Part shown: positions 9,902 to 19,187 of the stretch, piece by piece
Layout of the letters: the number at the start of each line of letters is the position of its first letter
Position numbering within the stretch: the stretch's first letter is position 1
Assembly (NCBI RefSeq): GCF_003703835.1
Contig: NZ_RDQR01000021.1
Location: 1-48,845, forward strand
Length of the DNA: 48,845 nt
Reading direction: 5' to 3'
From: Auritidibacter ignavus
GTDB taxonomy: Bacteria; Actinomycetota; Actinomycetes; Actinomycetales; Micrococcaceae
Translations under genes and position numbers: made by a program
The notes under the pieces: model-generated
What the model saw: only the letters and a program-made list of their open reading frames with translations
Told to the model about the DNA's origin: nothing
Database searches by the model: none

Positions 9902-10596
9902 GCGTCAGCCTCCTGGGGCGGGGTAGCAGTGGATGGTGCGGTAGCCGAGGTCTTCTCCACGGCGACCTCACGGTCTTCGATCAATGTTGCGGTCAGCTGC
10001 GATAACTGGTCGTCGGGTAGCGAACCTGACACCACGAGGGTGACCGGTTCGGTGGCCTTCGGGTCGGGGACCTCCCCAACTAAGTAGGTGTGTCCATCTT
10101 CTGCATAGTAGACCTCGAAGGGATAGTTCAAGATTTCTGCAGCACCCTGGGGCTCGCCACTTTTGACCCGGTCATCAATCCACAACTCTCCAGCCCCAGC
10201 CGCCTGATCGACGCCAAAAAATTCGTCGTCGTCGCTGGAGTACCCCACCGACCAGTAGGGTGTGTCATCATCGGCAGAGGGATTGTGCCAGCGGGCGTAG
10301 TTGGCCGACCAGTCCTCGGGAAGTTCGGGAATGACAGGATCAAAGCTGGCCACACTGCTGGCCTCGGACGCGGTGGCTGCGACGTCAATGTCCAGGTCGT
10401 AATCGCCACCTTGGCGCGGGTTAAAAGCGATCACAATACCGACCACGACCAGCGTGATTAACACCGAATAGGCGATTCCCTGAATATTTTGACGCATCCG
10501 CTGCGACTGAGATTTCGTGACCCGCGGTTTGGGCGCCTCCACGGGTTGCTCGGATGCCCCAGCGGGGCGGGACTGGTCTTGGCGCTCAGAACTCAC
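9898..10596 (-). CDS. DUF4245 family membrane-anchored protein
   Basis: 232 residues. A basic N-terminal tail (about 1-37) is followed by one membrane segment and an extracytoplasmic domain rich in Asp with a WSVGYSSDDDEFFGVDQ stretch, as in the DUF4245 family. Function is unknown. It sits back to back with glpX and overlaps the carbonic anhydrase gene, matching the Rv1099c-Rv1100 pairing in mycobacteria in content though orientations differ. Confidence 0.78.
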   Translation of the reverse strand: MSSERQDQSRPAGASEQPVEAPKPRVTKSQSQRMRQNIQGIAYSVLITLVVVGIVIAFNPRQGGDYDLDIDVAATASEASSVASFDPVIPELPEDWSANYARWHNPSADDDTPYWSVGYSSDDDEFFGVDQAAGAGELWIDDRVKSGEPQGAAEILNYPFEVYYAEDGHTYLVGEVPDPKATEPVTLVVSGSLPDDQLSQLTATLIEDREVAVEKTSATAPSTATPPQEADA

Positions 10597-10762
10597 CCCT
10601 CCATTCTGCCAGCAATGCGGACCGAGGGGTGGCTAGCTTACGACGCGGCGAGTGTGACCGACGGTGGCATCGAGGACGACGGACTACGATAGAAGAACAA
10701 CAGCACACCACCACGAGCCACCGATCGGCTCACCGAACATGATCTACAGCTGGGAGCGCACT

Positions 10763-11776
10763 ATGACAAGCGAAGATATTGGCACCACCGACCCGACACG
10801 CCCGGACCGAAACTTGGCAATGGAGCTGGTCCGGGTCACCGAGGCCGCCGCGATTGCTGCCAGTCATTGGGTGGGCTACGGAGATAAGAACCGTGCCGAT
10901 GGCGCCGCGGTCGACGCGATGCGCGCCTTCATGGACACCGTGAACATGCGTGGCACCGTGGTGATCGGTGAAGGTGAGAAAGATGAAGCCCCGATGCTGT
11001 ACAACGGCGAAGAGGTCGGCGACGGTTCTGGCGCTGAAGTCGACGTGGCGGTGGACCCCATCGACGGCACCCGGCTGACTGCGATGGGATACAACAACGC
11101 GTTGTCGGTGTTTGCCGTGGCAGAGCGGGGTACTATGTTTGACCCCTCGGCTGTGTTCTACATGGAAAAGATGATCGTCGGACCTGAGGCTGCTGAAATG
11201 GTGGACTTGCGTCTGCCGGTTAAACAGAACGTGCACCTGCTGTCCAAGGCCCTGGATAAGCCGGTCTCACAACTCAATATCTGCGTATTGGATCGTGGCC
11301 GTCACGAGGGTCTTGTGCGAGAAATTCGTGAAGCTGGTGCTCGCGTGAAGTTCATTATGGACGGCGACGTGGCCGGCGGTATCGCCGCGGCCCGGCATAA
11401 CACCGACGTGGATATGATGCTCGGCATTGGTGGCACCCCGGAAGGCATCATCACTGCGTGCGCGGTGAAGGCCATTGGCGGAATGATTCAGGGCCGGCTG
11501 GCTCCCACCGATCAAGCCGAGCGCGAGAAAGCACTTGAATACGGCCATGACCTGGATCGGGTGCTGACCACCAATGATTTGGTGTCATCCGATAACTGCT
11601 ATTTCGCCGCAACTGGCATCACCGATGGTGACCTGTTGCGTGGTGCTCGGTACTACCGGGACCGGGTTGAGACCCAGTCGATCATCATGCGTTCAACGTC
11701 CGGAACGGTGCGCATCGTTGAAGCAGAACACCGGCTGGATAAGTGGAATAAGTGGGTGCCGGCGCCAGAGCGCTAA
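10763..11776 (+). CDS. glpX: Class II fructose-1,6-bisphosphatase
   Basis: 337 residues from the ATG at 10763, which has GGGAG seven bases upstream; longer frames lack support. It dephosphorylates fructose-1,6-bisphosphate in gluconeogenesis. [12 protein letters not shown] at about 69-80 and the metal-binding VDPIDGT near residues 97-103 are characteristic of GlpX. In actinobacteria GlpX is usually the only FBPase. Confidence 0.94.
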   Translation: MTSEDIGTTDPTRPDRNLAMELVRVTEAAAIAASHWVGYGDKNRADGAAVDAMRAFMDTVNMRGTVVIGEGEKDEAPMLYNGEEVGDGSGAEVDVAVDPIDGTRLTAMGYNNALSVFAVAERGTMFDPSAVFYMEKMIVGPEAAEMVDLRLPVKQNVHLLSKALDKPVSQLNICVLDRGRHEGLVREIREAGARVKFIMDGDVAGGIAAARHNTDVDMMLGIGGTPEGIITACAVKAIGGMIQGRLAPTDQAEREKALEYGHDLDRVLTTNDLVSSDNCYFAATGITDGDLLRGARYYRDRVETQSIIMRSTSGTVRIVEAEHRLDKWNKWVPAPER

Positions 11777-11785
11777 ACGTGGGCG

Positions 11786-13135
11786 CTAACTCCGCGCGGT
11801 GGGCACGCCAGTGGCAAAGACCGTGGAGTTTGCGGATTGGGCGACCATCGATACCGGGGCTCCGGCTGCGTGGGAAGCGCTGGCGTGCGGGAGCACGGCC
11901 GCCTGACCGGGGTTGAGCTCCAGCTGGCGGGTTCCACTGGAGAGCATCACTGACCCGGCGGTGCAGACCAGGATCACCGGCTGGGCGAGGTCCGGGACTA
12001 AGACAGTGGCAGGATCGAGAGTTAAACTGAGGTTCTCGGTCTCGAAATCAGCGCGAAGCACGCAGAATTCCTTGACCGGTGGGCACAGCGAGCTGAGCGT
12101 AATGCCTGTGGCGAGGTCGGTGTTGGCACGTTCATCACGGGGGTAGACCAGTGGTTCACCCACCGGCGCATAGTCGAGCAGGGTATCGAGCTGGTCTCGG
12201 TCAATATGCTTGTTGGTCAGCCCACCACGCACGACGTTATTCGAGGCAGCCATGACTTCTAGCCCGAGTCCTTCCACATAGGCGTGGAGCTGCTGCGCGG
12301 CGAGGAAGATGGCCTGTCCCGGGGCCAGTTGTACTCGGTTCATCAGCAACGTGACCAACACGCCCGGGTCTCGGGGGAAAAAGTCCGCTGCCAAGGCGGC
12401 GGTATCGAGGCTTTGGTCATCCCGACGAAGTTGTTCGGCGTGATGGATGACTTGGATCACTCGTTCGACCCACCCGGATTCGGGATCGACCCAGGGTCCG
12501 GAAGGGTCCAAGAGCAAGTGTAGGGCTTGCCGGATGTTGCCACCGCTAAGAAGCAAGGAAATCCGGGCCAGAGCTGCTGAGAGGTCGGTGGTGACCTGCT
12601 CGTGGTGTTCTGCTTCGGCCTCGGCCAGACGCTGGAAAGAATAGGAGGCCTGCACCGGATCCCGGAAACCACACAGGGCGACGAAATGCGTGAGTGCGAT
12701 CAGCATCTCAGGTTTGTGCTGATCATCCTGGAAACACCGGCGCGGGTCGGATAGCGCGATACCGGCGGCGTTTTCTCGGGCGAAGCCCTCGCGAGCCTGC
12801 TGTTGGTTGGGGTGGGCCTGCAACGACAGGGGCTGGGCGGCTGCCAAGAGCTTTGTAAGAAAGCCAAGCTCTCCGGTGATCTCGGTCAGCGGGACCGTGG
12901 GGTGTTCCTGACCTTGCGGGGCTGAGTCGAAAGGATTGAGATCGTGCTCGTCGATGTGCACAGCGGAGATTCCCGACGGGTGGGTGCCGAACCACATCTC
13001 AGCTTCGGGTCGCCCGGTGGGTTCGCGGGATTGCAGGTCCGCTAGCAAAGTGACTGAGCCCCAGTCGTAGTCTTTCAGAGTGCCCTGAAGCGCGAAGAAC
13101 GCAGGCATGGGCGAGGTCTGTGTGTGGGAAGTCAT
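11786..13135 (-). CDS. manA: Mannose-6-phosphate isomerase, class I
   Basis: 449 residues of the type I phosphomannose isomerase family, a zinc enzyme that interconverts fructose-6-P and mannose-6-P and feeds GDP-mannose synthesis. Zinc-site motifs seen are SLQAHPNQQQA and KPEMLIALTHF, and AYVEGLGLEVMAASNNVVRGGLT has the active-site Arg region. It converges with glpX with a nine-base gap and lies downstream of the LCP gene. A mannose supply is consistent with the protein mannosyltransferase encoded at 32475-34121. Confidence 0.9.
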   Translation of the reverse strand: MTSHTQTSPMPAFFALQGTLKDYDWGSVTLLADLQSREPTGRPEAEMWFGTHPSGISAVHIDEHDLNPFDSAPQGQEHPTVPLTEITGELGFLTKLLAAAQPLSLQAHPNQQQAREGFARENAAGIALSDPRRCFQDDQHKPEMLIALTHFVALCGFRDPVQASYSFQRLAEAEAEHHEQVTTDLSAALARISLLLSGGNIRQALHLLLDPSGPWVDPESGWVERVIQVIHHAEQLRRDDQSLDTAALAADFFPRDPGVLVTLLMNRVQLAPGQAIFLAAQQLHAYVEGLGLEVMAASNNVVRGGLTNKHIDRDQLDTLLDYAPVGEPLVYPRDERANTDLATGITLSSLCPPVKEFCVLRADFETENLSLTLDPATVLVPDLAQPVILVCTAGSVMLSSGTRQLELNPGQAAVLPHASASHAAGAPVSMVAQSANSTVFATGVPTARS

Positions 13136-13150
13136 GAAATCACCGGTGTC

Positions 13151-14875
13151 CTAGTCCCCGGGGTGGCAGTACTGGTTGGTGGAGGAAGCTTCCTCCAGGA
13201 TCGCGGTTTGTCCGGCATCATCGGCTTGCATCAGAAATTCTTCGGTGAGCGGTTCACCATTGGGTTGCTTGGGCGGTTCTGGCCAGTCCTCGGAGTCTTG
13301 CGAGGTGGCGCCACCACGTTCCCGCCCGGTGATCTCATCACCTTCAATATCGGTGGGAATGTGCACCGAGACAGGGGCCAGATGCGTTGCCAGGGGAGTG
13401 ATATGGGTACCGGTCGCCGCGTTGAGCGGAGTGCCGTCCTCAGCCACAAGGGAACCTACCCGCTGATGAATCTGATCGAAATCAGGATAGGTGGAGAACT
13501 GGTTGCCTTGTTCGCCGAAGTCGGGCGCACCAATCGTGAGACGTTTCAAGGGTAGCTTCTGTGACTGGGCGCCGAGGTTCAAGAACGTACCCAGCTGTTG
13601 ACCGGGCAGATCGGTTTCGACGATCTGTTCGCCGGCGCTCAGAATGTCTTGGAATTTCGTCAAGAGTGTTGGCAGATCAAATTGGGCGAGCATCGCCTGT
13701 TGGATACATTGCTGACGCCGGATTCGAGAATAGTCCGAAGAATATTTACGCGATCGTGCATAAGCCAGCGCGTCATCACCGGAGAACGTGTAGGTTCCCG
13801 GACCCCACCAGATATTGCCCCATTGTCCGGTATCCGGGCGGGTACCGCGGTGAATGACCCAGCCGCCGGAGGTCACCGTGACCCCGCCCATGGAATCAAT
13901 GAGTTGGGCGAAACCGTCCATATCGAGCATGATGTAGCCCTGAACCTCCAGGTTGAGAATGCCGCTGGCCGCATCCTTCATCGCTTCAGCGCCTGGATCG
14001 TCAGCGTTGGGGTAGAGGTCGGCGTGATTGTTGCTCACATCGGTGTACAACGCGTTGATGATGCACTCATCGCCACAGTCGAATCCGTTGGGGTAGACGT
14101 CCCAGAGCGGAGAACCCTCCCGGAACTGCGCGTTCTGGAAGTTGCGCGGAATGGAGAACAAAATGATCTGACCGGTTTCGGCATTGATGGAGGCGACCGA
14201 AATGGAATCGGGCCGTAGACCGGCGCGCCCCTCACCGGCGTCTGCACCCATGACCAGAAAATTATAGCGCCCATCGACCGGGGCCAACGCCGGGCCGGAG
14301 GCGAAGATATTGCCGATGGTGGTTCGGGAAGAGTTCACGATCAACGCGGCAGCGAACATGGACCCTGAGGTCAGCAACATCGCCAGGGTGGTCACCACAG
14401 CCACGATGGGTTTCATTCCCGGCGCTAAGGCACGTAGGCCAATGATGGAAAAAGTTGAGATCCACAGCACGAGCCACACCAGACCTAAGAAGGTCAGCAC
14501 GACCACCAAGAGCAGCTGAGCGGAGGGATAGCTGAGGATGTGAAGCAGGAAGCCTCGCGCAAACAGAGCTAAAAGCGCGGTGACCACAATTAACGCCCAC
14601 ACGGCAACAGTCACGCCCAATCCGAAGCGCCCCAATTTTCGACGCCCAGTAATCGACTGCGCGCCACCAGGGACAAAAATGGTCAGCGCGATCATGATGA
14701 AAGCGCGTTTGGTGCGTTGTTTCCAAGTTCCAGCAGAGACGTCAACGAGAGCATCGTCGCTGCGATAGCCCTCGAATTGGGCTTCGAAGCGCTCATAGCG
14801 TTCACGCCGGGCAGCAGCTGATTCCTTAGCAACTCCGCGTTGAGTAGCGGTAGGGCGGGGAGGGGGAGGCGTCAT
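13151..14875 (-). CDS. LytR-CpsA-Psr (LCP) family glycopolymer transferase
   Basis: 574 residues. About four membrane segments lie in the first 190 residues, followed by an extracellular LCP domain from about 200 to 430. LCP proteins move lipid-linked glycopolymers onto peptidoglycan. Arg-containing motifs seen are PDSISVASI (substrate/metal) and ALAYARSRKYSSDYSRIRRQQ, the conserved C-terminal LCP block. The N terminus is Pro-rich. The neighbourhood with manA, TIGR03089, GtrA and whiB parallels the Rv3255c-Rv3277 envelope cluster. Confidence 0.88.
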   Translation of the reverse strand: MTPPPPRPTATQRGVAKESAAARRERYERFEAQFEGYRSDDALVDVSAGTWKQRTKRAFIMIALTIFVPGGAQSITGRRKLGRFGLGVTVAVWALIVVTALLALFARGFLLHILSYPSAQLLLVVVLTFLGLVWLVLWISTFSIIGLRALAPGMKPIVAVVTTLAMLLTSGSMFAAALIVNSSRTTIGNIFASGPALAPVDGRYNFLVMGADAGEGRAGLRPDSISVASINAETGQIILFSIPRNFQNAQFREGSPLWDVYPNGFDCGDECIINALYTDVSNNHADLYPNADDPGAEAMKDAASGILNLEVQGYIMLDMDGFAQLIDSMGGVTVTSGGWVIHRGTRPDTGQWGNIWWGPGTYTFSGDDALAYARSRKYSSDYSRIRRQQCIQQAMLAQFDLPTLLTKFQDILSAGEQIVETDLPGQQLGTFLNLGAQSQKLPLKRLTIGAPDFGEQGNQFSTYPDFDQIHQRVGSLVAEDGTPLNAATGTHITPLATHLAPVSVHIPTDIEGDEITGRERGGATSQDSEDWPEPPKQPNGEPLTEEFLMQADDAGQTAILEEASSTNQYCHPGD

Positions 14876-14952
14876 AGTACTACCGGAGTTTAGTCGTTGG
14901 TAACAGACCTACGGTGGTATGTGAGGTGGCGAGTTTAGGTCGTCGGGCGAGT

Positions 14953-15567
14953 TTAGGTCGTCGCTTGCCCAGCGTTACCAGGACGGTCAGCCAAAGTTGA
15001 GCGCAAACGCTGGCCTTTGGCATGAGCCGCATCGCGCAACTCGGCGGAGAAGGTGTGCAGCCGGTCACGCAGAGCTTGTGCTGTCTCGGCATCGTGGTGC
15101 GAAGCCCCCAGGATGCGGGCAGCCAGTAATCCGGCGTTGCGTGCTCCGTTGATCGAGACGGTGGCCACCGGAATCCCAGCGGGCATTTGCGCGATGGACA
15201 ATAATGAGTCTAGCCCTTCTAGGGACTTGAGCTTCACCGGTACGCCAATAACGGGTAGCACCGTGGTCGAGGCCAACATTCCGGGCAGGTGCGCTGCTCC
15301 GCCGGCTCCGGCGATCAGCACTTCGAGCCCATTGGCTTCTGCCTGGGTGCCGTATGCGATCATTTCGTGTGGCATCCGGTGTGCGGAAACGACATCGGCC
15401 TGATAGCTGACCCCCAGTTCTTCGAGAACTTGGGCCGCCTCCTGCATGACCGGCCAATCTGAGTCCGAACCCATCACCAAGCCCACGCGAGGAGCCGTAC
15501 CACCGTGTGGTTGCGGTGCTGTGGTTTGGGCGGTGCTGTGCTGTTCAGGATGGTCGGATGAAACCAT
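14953..15567 (-). CDS. purE: N5-carboxyaminoimidazole ribonucleotide mutase
   Basis: 204 residues with an N-terminal extension of about 25 residues before the core. It catalyses carboxyl transfer from N5-CAIR to CAIR in purine synthesis. Signature [11 protein letters not shown] and SAHRMPHEM are present, as is the GGAAHLPGM phosphate-binding loop. purK ends 15 bases upstream, so they form a purKE operon. Confidence 0.95.
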   Translation of the reverse strand: MVSSDHPEQHSTAQTTAPQPHGGTAPRVGLVMGSDSDWPVMQEAAQVLEELGVSYQADVVSAHRMPHEMIAYGTQAEANGLEVLIAGAGGAAHLPGMLASTTVLPVIGVPVKLKSLEGLDSLLSIAQMPAGIPVATVSINGARNAGLLAARILGASHHDAETAQALRDRLHTFSAELRDAAHAKGQRLRSTLADRPGNAGQATT

Positions 15568-15581
15568 GAGCCAGAATATCC

Positions 15582-16769
15582 TTATCTATCCGGAAGTTCG
15601 TCTGTTGCCGGCTCGGAGCCGTCGCGGATGATGGCCGCGGTGCGTTCGGCGATGCGACGGGCATCGTCTAAGGAACGCTGCGGGTTCGTCAGGACGTTGA
15701 CATGGCCCACTTTACGCCCAGGACGTACCGATTTGCCGTAGGCATGGATCTTCGCCTGCGGATAGCGTGTCATCGCAGTATTGAAAGCACCGTAAAGGTC
15801 TTCGTTCGCCCCGCCTAGGTAGTTTTTCATCACCGTGAATTCAGCCACCGGCGTGGTTGACCCGAGAGGCAGATCCAGTATCGCGCGTAAGTGCTGTTCG
15901 AACTGGCTGGTTGTGGCTCCATCCATGGACCAGTGCCCGGAATTATGGGGCCGCATTGCCAACTCGTTAATCGAGAAACCCGACTCAGAATGGGGGTCCT
16001 CGAACATCTCCACAGCCAACATGCCGGTCACGCCCAGTTGCTCGGCAATAGTGACAGCCGCCTGCTGAGCTGCGCTAGCGATGGTCTGGTCAAGGTTCGG
16101 GGCCGGTGCGGTCACCAGATCACAGACCTCATTGGTCTGGATGGATTCCACCACCGGGTAGGGGGCGGTTTCTCCGCTGGGCCGACGCGCTACCTGAGCG
16201 GAGAGCTCCCGGGTAAATTCCACACAGTCTTCGACCAACAGTGCGTCGAAGGGCAGGTCAAACCAGTTAGCGCTTTCGTGAGCGTCCTCTGCACGGCGAA
16301 TCAGACGCACACCTTTACCGTCGTAGCCACCGCGCGGGGTCTTTAATATCACCGGGTACCCAATGGACTGCGCTGCGGAGATCAATTCCTCCACGTTGGA
16401 TACGGCCCTGTATGCCGGTTGTGGCAGGCCTAAGGCCGTCATTTTCCGGCGCATAGCCAATTTGTCTTGGGCATAAAGCAATGCGTCAGGGCCGGGGTGA
16501 AGCGCGACACCCTCAGCCTGCAGGGTCCGGAGGTGCTCACTGGGGACATGCTCGTGGTCAAAGGTCAGCACATCCACTGATCCTGCGAAACGTCGCAACG
16601 TGTCCAGATCGTGATAATCACCCACGGTGGACCGACAAGCAGCTGTGGTGGCGCTGACGCCCTCAGCTTCAGCAAGAACGTGTAATTCGATTCCTAACTC
16701 AATGGCGGGTGGGGCCATCATACGGGCCAACTGTCCGCCGCCAACTACGCCAATCTTCGGAAAACTCAC
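15582..16769 (-). CDS. purK: N5-carboxyaminoimidazole ribonucleotide synthase
   Basis: 395 residues of the ATP-grasp superfamily. It carboxylates AIR using ATP and bicarbonate. [12 protein letters not shown] is the N-terminal nucleotide/AIR site and [16 protein letters not shown] is the ATP-grasp loop. [28 protein letters not shown] holds the metal-binding acids and substrate loop, and is quoted here in two blocks: residues are around 260-290. It is co-transcribed with purE and divergent from the GtrA gene. Confidence 0.95.
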   Translation of the reverse strand: MSFPKIGVVGGGQLARMMAPPAIELGIELHVLAEAEGVSATTAACRSTVGDYHDLDTLRRFAGSVDVLTFDHEHVPSEHLRTLQAEGVALHPGPDALLYAQDKLAMRRKMTALGLPQPAYRAVSNVEELISAAQSIGYPVILKTPRGGYDGKGVRLIRRAEDAHESANWFDLPFDALLVEDCVEFTRELSAQVARRPSGETAPYPVVESIQTNEVCDLVTAPAPNLDQTIASAAQQAAVTIAEQLGVTGMLAVEMFEDPHSESGFSINELAMRPHNSGHWSMDGATTSQFEQHLRAILDLPLGSTTPVAEFTVMKNYLGGANEDLYGAFNTAMTRYPQAKIHAYGKSVRPGRKVGHVNVLTNPQRSLDDARRIAERTAAIIRDGSEPATDELPDR

Positions 16770-16909
16770 CCTCTTAGGGTACCCACTTCTGGTGCGGTAG
16801 CGTGAAATTCAGGAATTTGGCAGGTGAAGGTACTAGAGTATCGACGTTATTCAGCAGCCCACCTTGGCTTCACCTATCGACCCACTCAAACCAAGGAGAG
16901 ACAAACACG

Positions 16910-17506
16910 ATGTTGTCCAGCCTCTACCAGCGCATTCGAGGTCTGGTGGCTTTGCTGTGGCGCGAGGTTGCCAAATTCGGTGTGGTGGGTGGCATCGGGT
17001 TCTTTATTGACACCGGTGTGTTTATCTGGCTGATATCAGGACCAATGGAGGGGTCCAACACCAAAGCCAAACTGGTGGCCACTGCGGTGGCCACCGTCTT
17101 CTCATGGGTTGCGAACCGCTACTGGACCTTCCGACACCGGCGACAGTCCAACGTGGCGCGTGAGCTGGTGCTCTTCCTGGTGATGAACGCTATCGGTGCG
17201 GGTATTCAAGGCGCGTGTGTGTTCATCGCCGACTACCTGTTGGGCGTCAACTCTGCCTTCGGGCTGGTCATCGCCGGTAACGTTATCGGGTTGTTCTTTG
17301 GCACCGTTTTCCGGTTCTTTGCCTACCGCTTCTGGGTGTTCAGCGAAACCGTCGAAGCCGACCCCGCCTTTTCCGATGACGAAGTCCTGATCGGCTCGCG
17401 CAGCGGAGACACCCCTGCAGACAACGCCAGCACCCCGCAGACGTCCTCGTCTAGTGGAGCGGGCGGGACTAACGGGACAAACGTTGCTCGGCCAGAATCT
17501 GATTAA
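16910..17506 (+). CDS. GtrA family membrane protein
   Basis: 198 residues with four hydrophobic segments. FGVVGGIGFFIDTGVF and the NRYWTFRHRR block are typical of GtrA proteins, which are thought to flip or chaperone polyprenyl-linked sugars. The ATG at 16910 has AAGGAGAG upstream and is preferred to a longer frame starting at 16802. The C-terminal tail is acidic and Ser/Thr-rich. The 3' end overlaps the convergent TIGR03089 gene by 38 bases. The equivalent in M. tuberculosis is next to purK (Rv3277). Confidence 0.85.
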   Translation: MLSSLYQRIRGLVALLWREVAKFGVVGGIGFFIDTGVFIWLISGPMEGSNTKAKLVATAVATVFSWVANRYWTFRHRRQSNVARELVLFLVMNAIGAGIQGACVFIADYLLGVNSAFGLVIAGNVIGLFFGTVFRFFAYRFWVFSETVEADPAFSDDEVLIGSRSGDTPADNASTPQTSSSSGAGGTNGTNVARPESD

Positions 17507-18308
17507 CGAGCCGCTGATCCTCAGGGGCTTGTAGCGAGCTGAGTCCGAGCAACACCACCACCCCGTGGTGACTCCATGCGTGCAGGATAGCTTCGACCAG
17601 CTGGCGTGAGCACCGTAGCCCGTCGGTGGCAATTAGCACCCCACCGGTGACTAACTCCACGCGGGAGCTCAAGCCGGCCTGGGACAACTCCCGCGAGAGA
17701 GCAACCGGATCCATGGGGGGTTGCCAGGCAGAAAGGATATTCTGGGGCGGATAAGTCGGCTGATCGGGCTGAGCGAGCACCTCTTGGTCAACCGAGATTA
17801 AGGACGGATCGTCGTCGGCGCTAGCACCTACCACAAAGATCTCAGCTGAGGTATCTAACCACCGCTGGGGGCGGTCTGTGATGACCAAATCTGGCTGGTC
17901 ACCGGTCTCAGCAGACTCACCCAATACGCCATGGTCAATCGGAGCGGGATATGCCAATGTTACGTGGCGTTGATGGAACAGGGCCCCGAAGACTAAACAC
18001 GTTGTGAGCCAATCAACCGGTAGGTCAATGACACACGTGTGATGCGGATCGTCGCATCCAGTAGCACTCAACAGGTTCGCGACTTTATGTACCCAGTTCA
18101 TGGCCACCGTTCCTGAGAGTTCGGTGCGAACTGTCTTAGAATTAGCTGAGGAATCAGGGCCCGGATCAGGTGTCGCACTGGTCGCATAATCGACAATGAC
18201 GGGGGTAGGTCTATGGGCCAATTCGGCGAAAAGATCGTCCTGGTCACCTAGCGGGTCTCCCGGTATAGAGCCGGACGAAAACAACGATGTTATCGATACC
18301 ACGATCAC
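17469..18308 (-). CDS. TIGR03089 family protein
   Basis: 279 residues, no signal peptide or membrane helix. It has the pattern of the actinobacterial TIGR03089 family, which resembles the N-terminal part of AMP-binding enzymes (HHTCVIDLPVDWLTTCLVFGALFHQRH). It lacks the P-loop-like adenylation motif, so catalytic activity is doubtful. Function is unknown; family members occur next to LCP and whiB genes. Its start and the whiB gene start diverge from an intergenic region with a symmetrical promoter-like sequence. Confidence 0.65.
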   Translation of the reverse strand: MIVVSITSLFSSGSIPGDPLGDQDDLFAELAHRPTPVIVDYATSATPDPGPDSSANSKTVRTELSGTVAMNWVHKVANLLSATGCDDPHHTCVIDLPVDWLTTCLVFGALFHQRHVTLAYPAPIDHGVLGESAETGDQPDLVITDRPQRWLDTSAEIFVVGASADDDPSLISVDQEVLAQPDQPTYPPQNILSAWQPPMDPVALSRELSQAGLSSRVELVTGGVLIATDGLRCSRQLVEAILHAWSHHGVVVLLGLSSLQAPEDQRLVNQILAEQRLSR

Positions 18309-18368
18309 TGCCCTTTCACGGCAAACACCTTGAGATTTGGTTTCTTCTCACGCCGGATCTGCAGTTAA

Positions 18369-18404
18369 TTGTAACTTGACCTCAGGGAGTTACAACGGTG
18401 TAAT
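18369..18404. promoter_or_regulatory. Symmetrical bidirectional promoter/operator between TIGR03089 and whiB
   Basis: TTGTAACT (18369-18376) and AGTTACAA (18388-18395) form a perfect inverted repeat with an 11-base spacer. On the plus strand TTGACC (18376-18381) and TGTAAT (18399-18404) are 17 bases apart, a promoter-like pair reading to whiB. On the minus strand TTGTAA and TACAAT are 16 bases apart and read to TIGR03089. The palindrome overlaps both, so a regulator bound there could control both genes. The rest of the 304-base gap (18309-18612) shows nothing else. Confidence 0.4.
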
Positions 18405-18612
18405 TAGAGGAAATACGACGTAGAGAAAGTGGCCCTACCGGTCTGATCTACGGCTTGGCGCTTCCCGTGCTTCACATCGTTATGGTGGTCAGCTCTGCTG
18501 GACGAGCTGTGGTCCTGTTGTGGATAGGTTCCACCTTGCCAGAGCTGTCGGTGACCTCGGGTGAGCCACGCCGTGACCGACGGGTCGGTCATGATGAAAG
18601 GAACCTGAAGGT

Positions 18613-19176
18613 ATGGACAACGCACAACGGCAGGAAGAATCCCGCCGCGGCGCACAGCATCGGGGGTCAGCCTCGCGTGCCGTGCCATCAGACTGGTTTC
18701 TCGACCCGGCCGATCCAGATGCGGCCGAAGCGATCGAGGCGAGCCTCGACGATCAGGCCACCGCTTTTTTGGCAGCCCACGAAGCTCTCGAGGATCTTGA
18801 CGAGCAACAACAAGCCGACCTGGAGGCTGGCCAGTCTCATAACGTCACAGCACTGCACTCCGTTCCGACCGCCCCGCAGAAACAGGCGCCTTCCTCAGGG
18901 GTACAAAGCATCTGGCTGGGCTTGCCCGGCTTCGGTGACACTGCCGATGACGGCGAGCTGGCCTGGCAGGCCGATGCGCTATGTGCTCAAACAGACCCGG
19001 AAGCCTTCTTTCCCGAAAAAGGTGGGTCAACGCGCGATGCCAAACGCGTCTGCGCCCAATGCACGGTGCGCCAAGAATGCCTGGACTACGCCCTAGCTCA
19101 CGATGAACGCTTTGGGATCTGGGGCGGAATGTCAGAACGCGAACGGCGCCGGTTGCGTAAGAAAATGTCCTCGTAG
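18613..19176 (+). CDS. WhiB family iron-sulfur regulator (WhiB2-like)
   Basis: 187 residues. The WhiB domain occupies about residues 118-187: four cysteines arranged as Cys, then CAQC, then Cys (VCAQCTVRQEC) bind a 4Fe-4S cluster, followed by the GIWGG turn and a basic RERRRLRKK tail for DNA or sigma-factor contact. A long acidic, low-complexity N-terminal extension of about 115 residues is unusual for WhiB proteins. The position near manA, LCP and the large glycosyltransferase matches WhiB2 (Rv3260c), a regulator of septation. The ATG at 18613 follows an AAGGAACC site. Confidence 0.9.
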   Translation: MDNAQRQEESRRGAQHRGSASRAVPSDWFLDPADPDAAEAIEASLDDQATAFLAAHEALEDLDEQQQADLEAGQSHNVTALHSVPTAPQKQAPSSGVQSIWLGLPGFGDTADDGELAWQADALCAQTDPEAFFPEKGGSTRDAKRVCAQCTVRQECLDYALAHDERFGIWGGMSERERRRLRKKMSS

Positions 19177-19187
19177 TTCCCATTATC

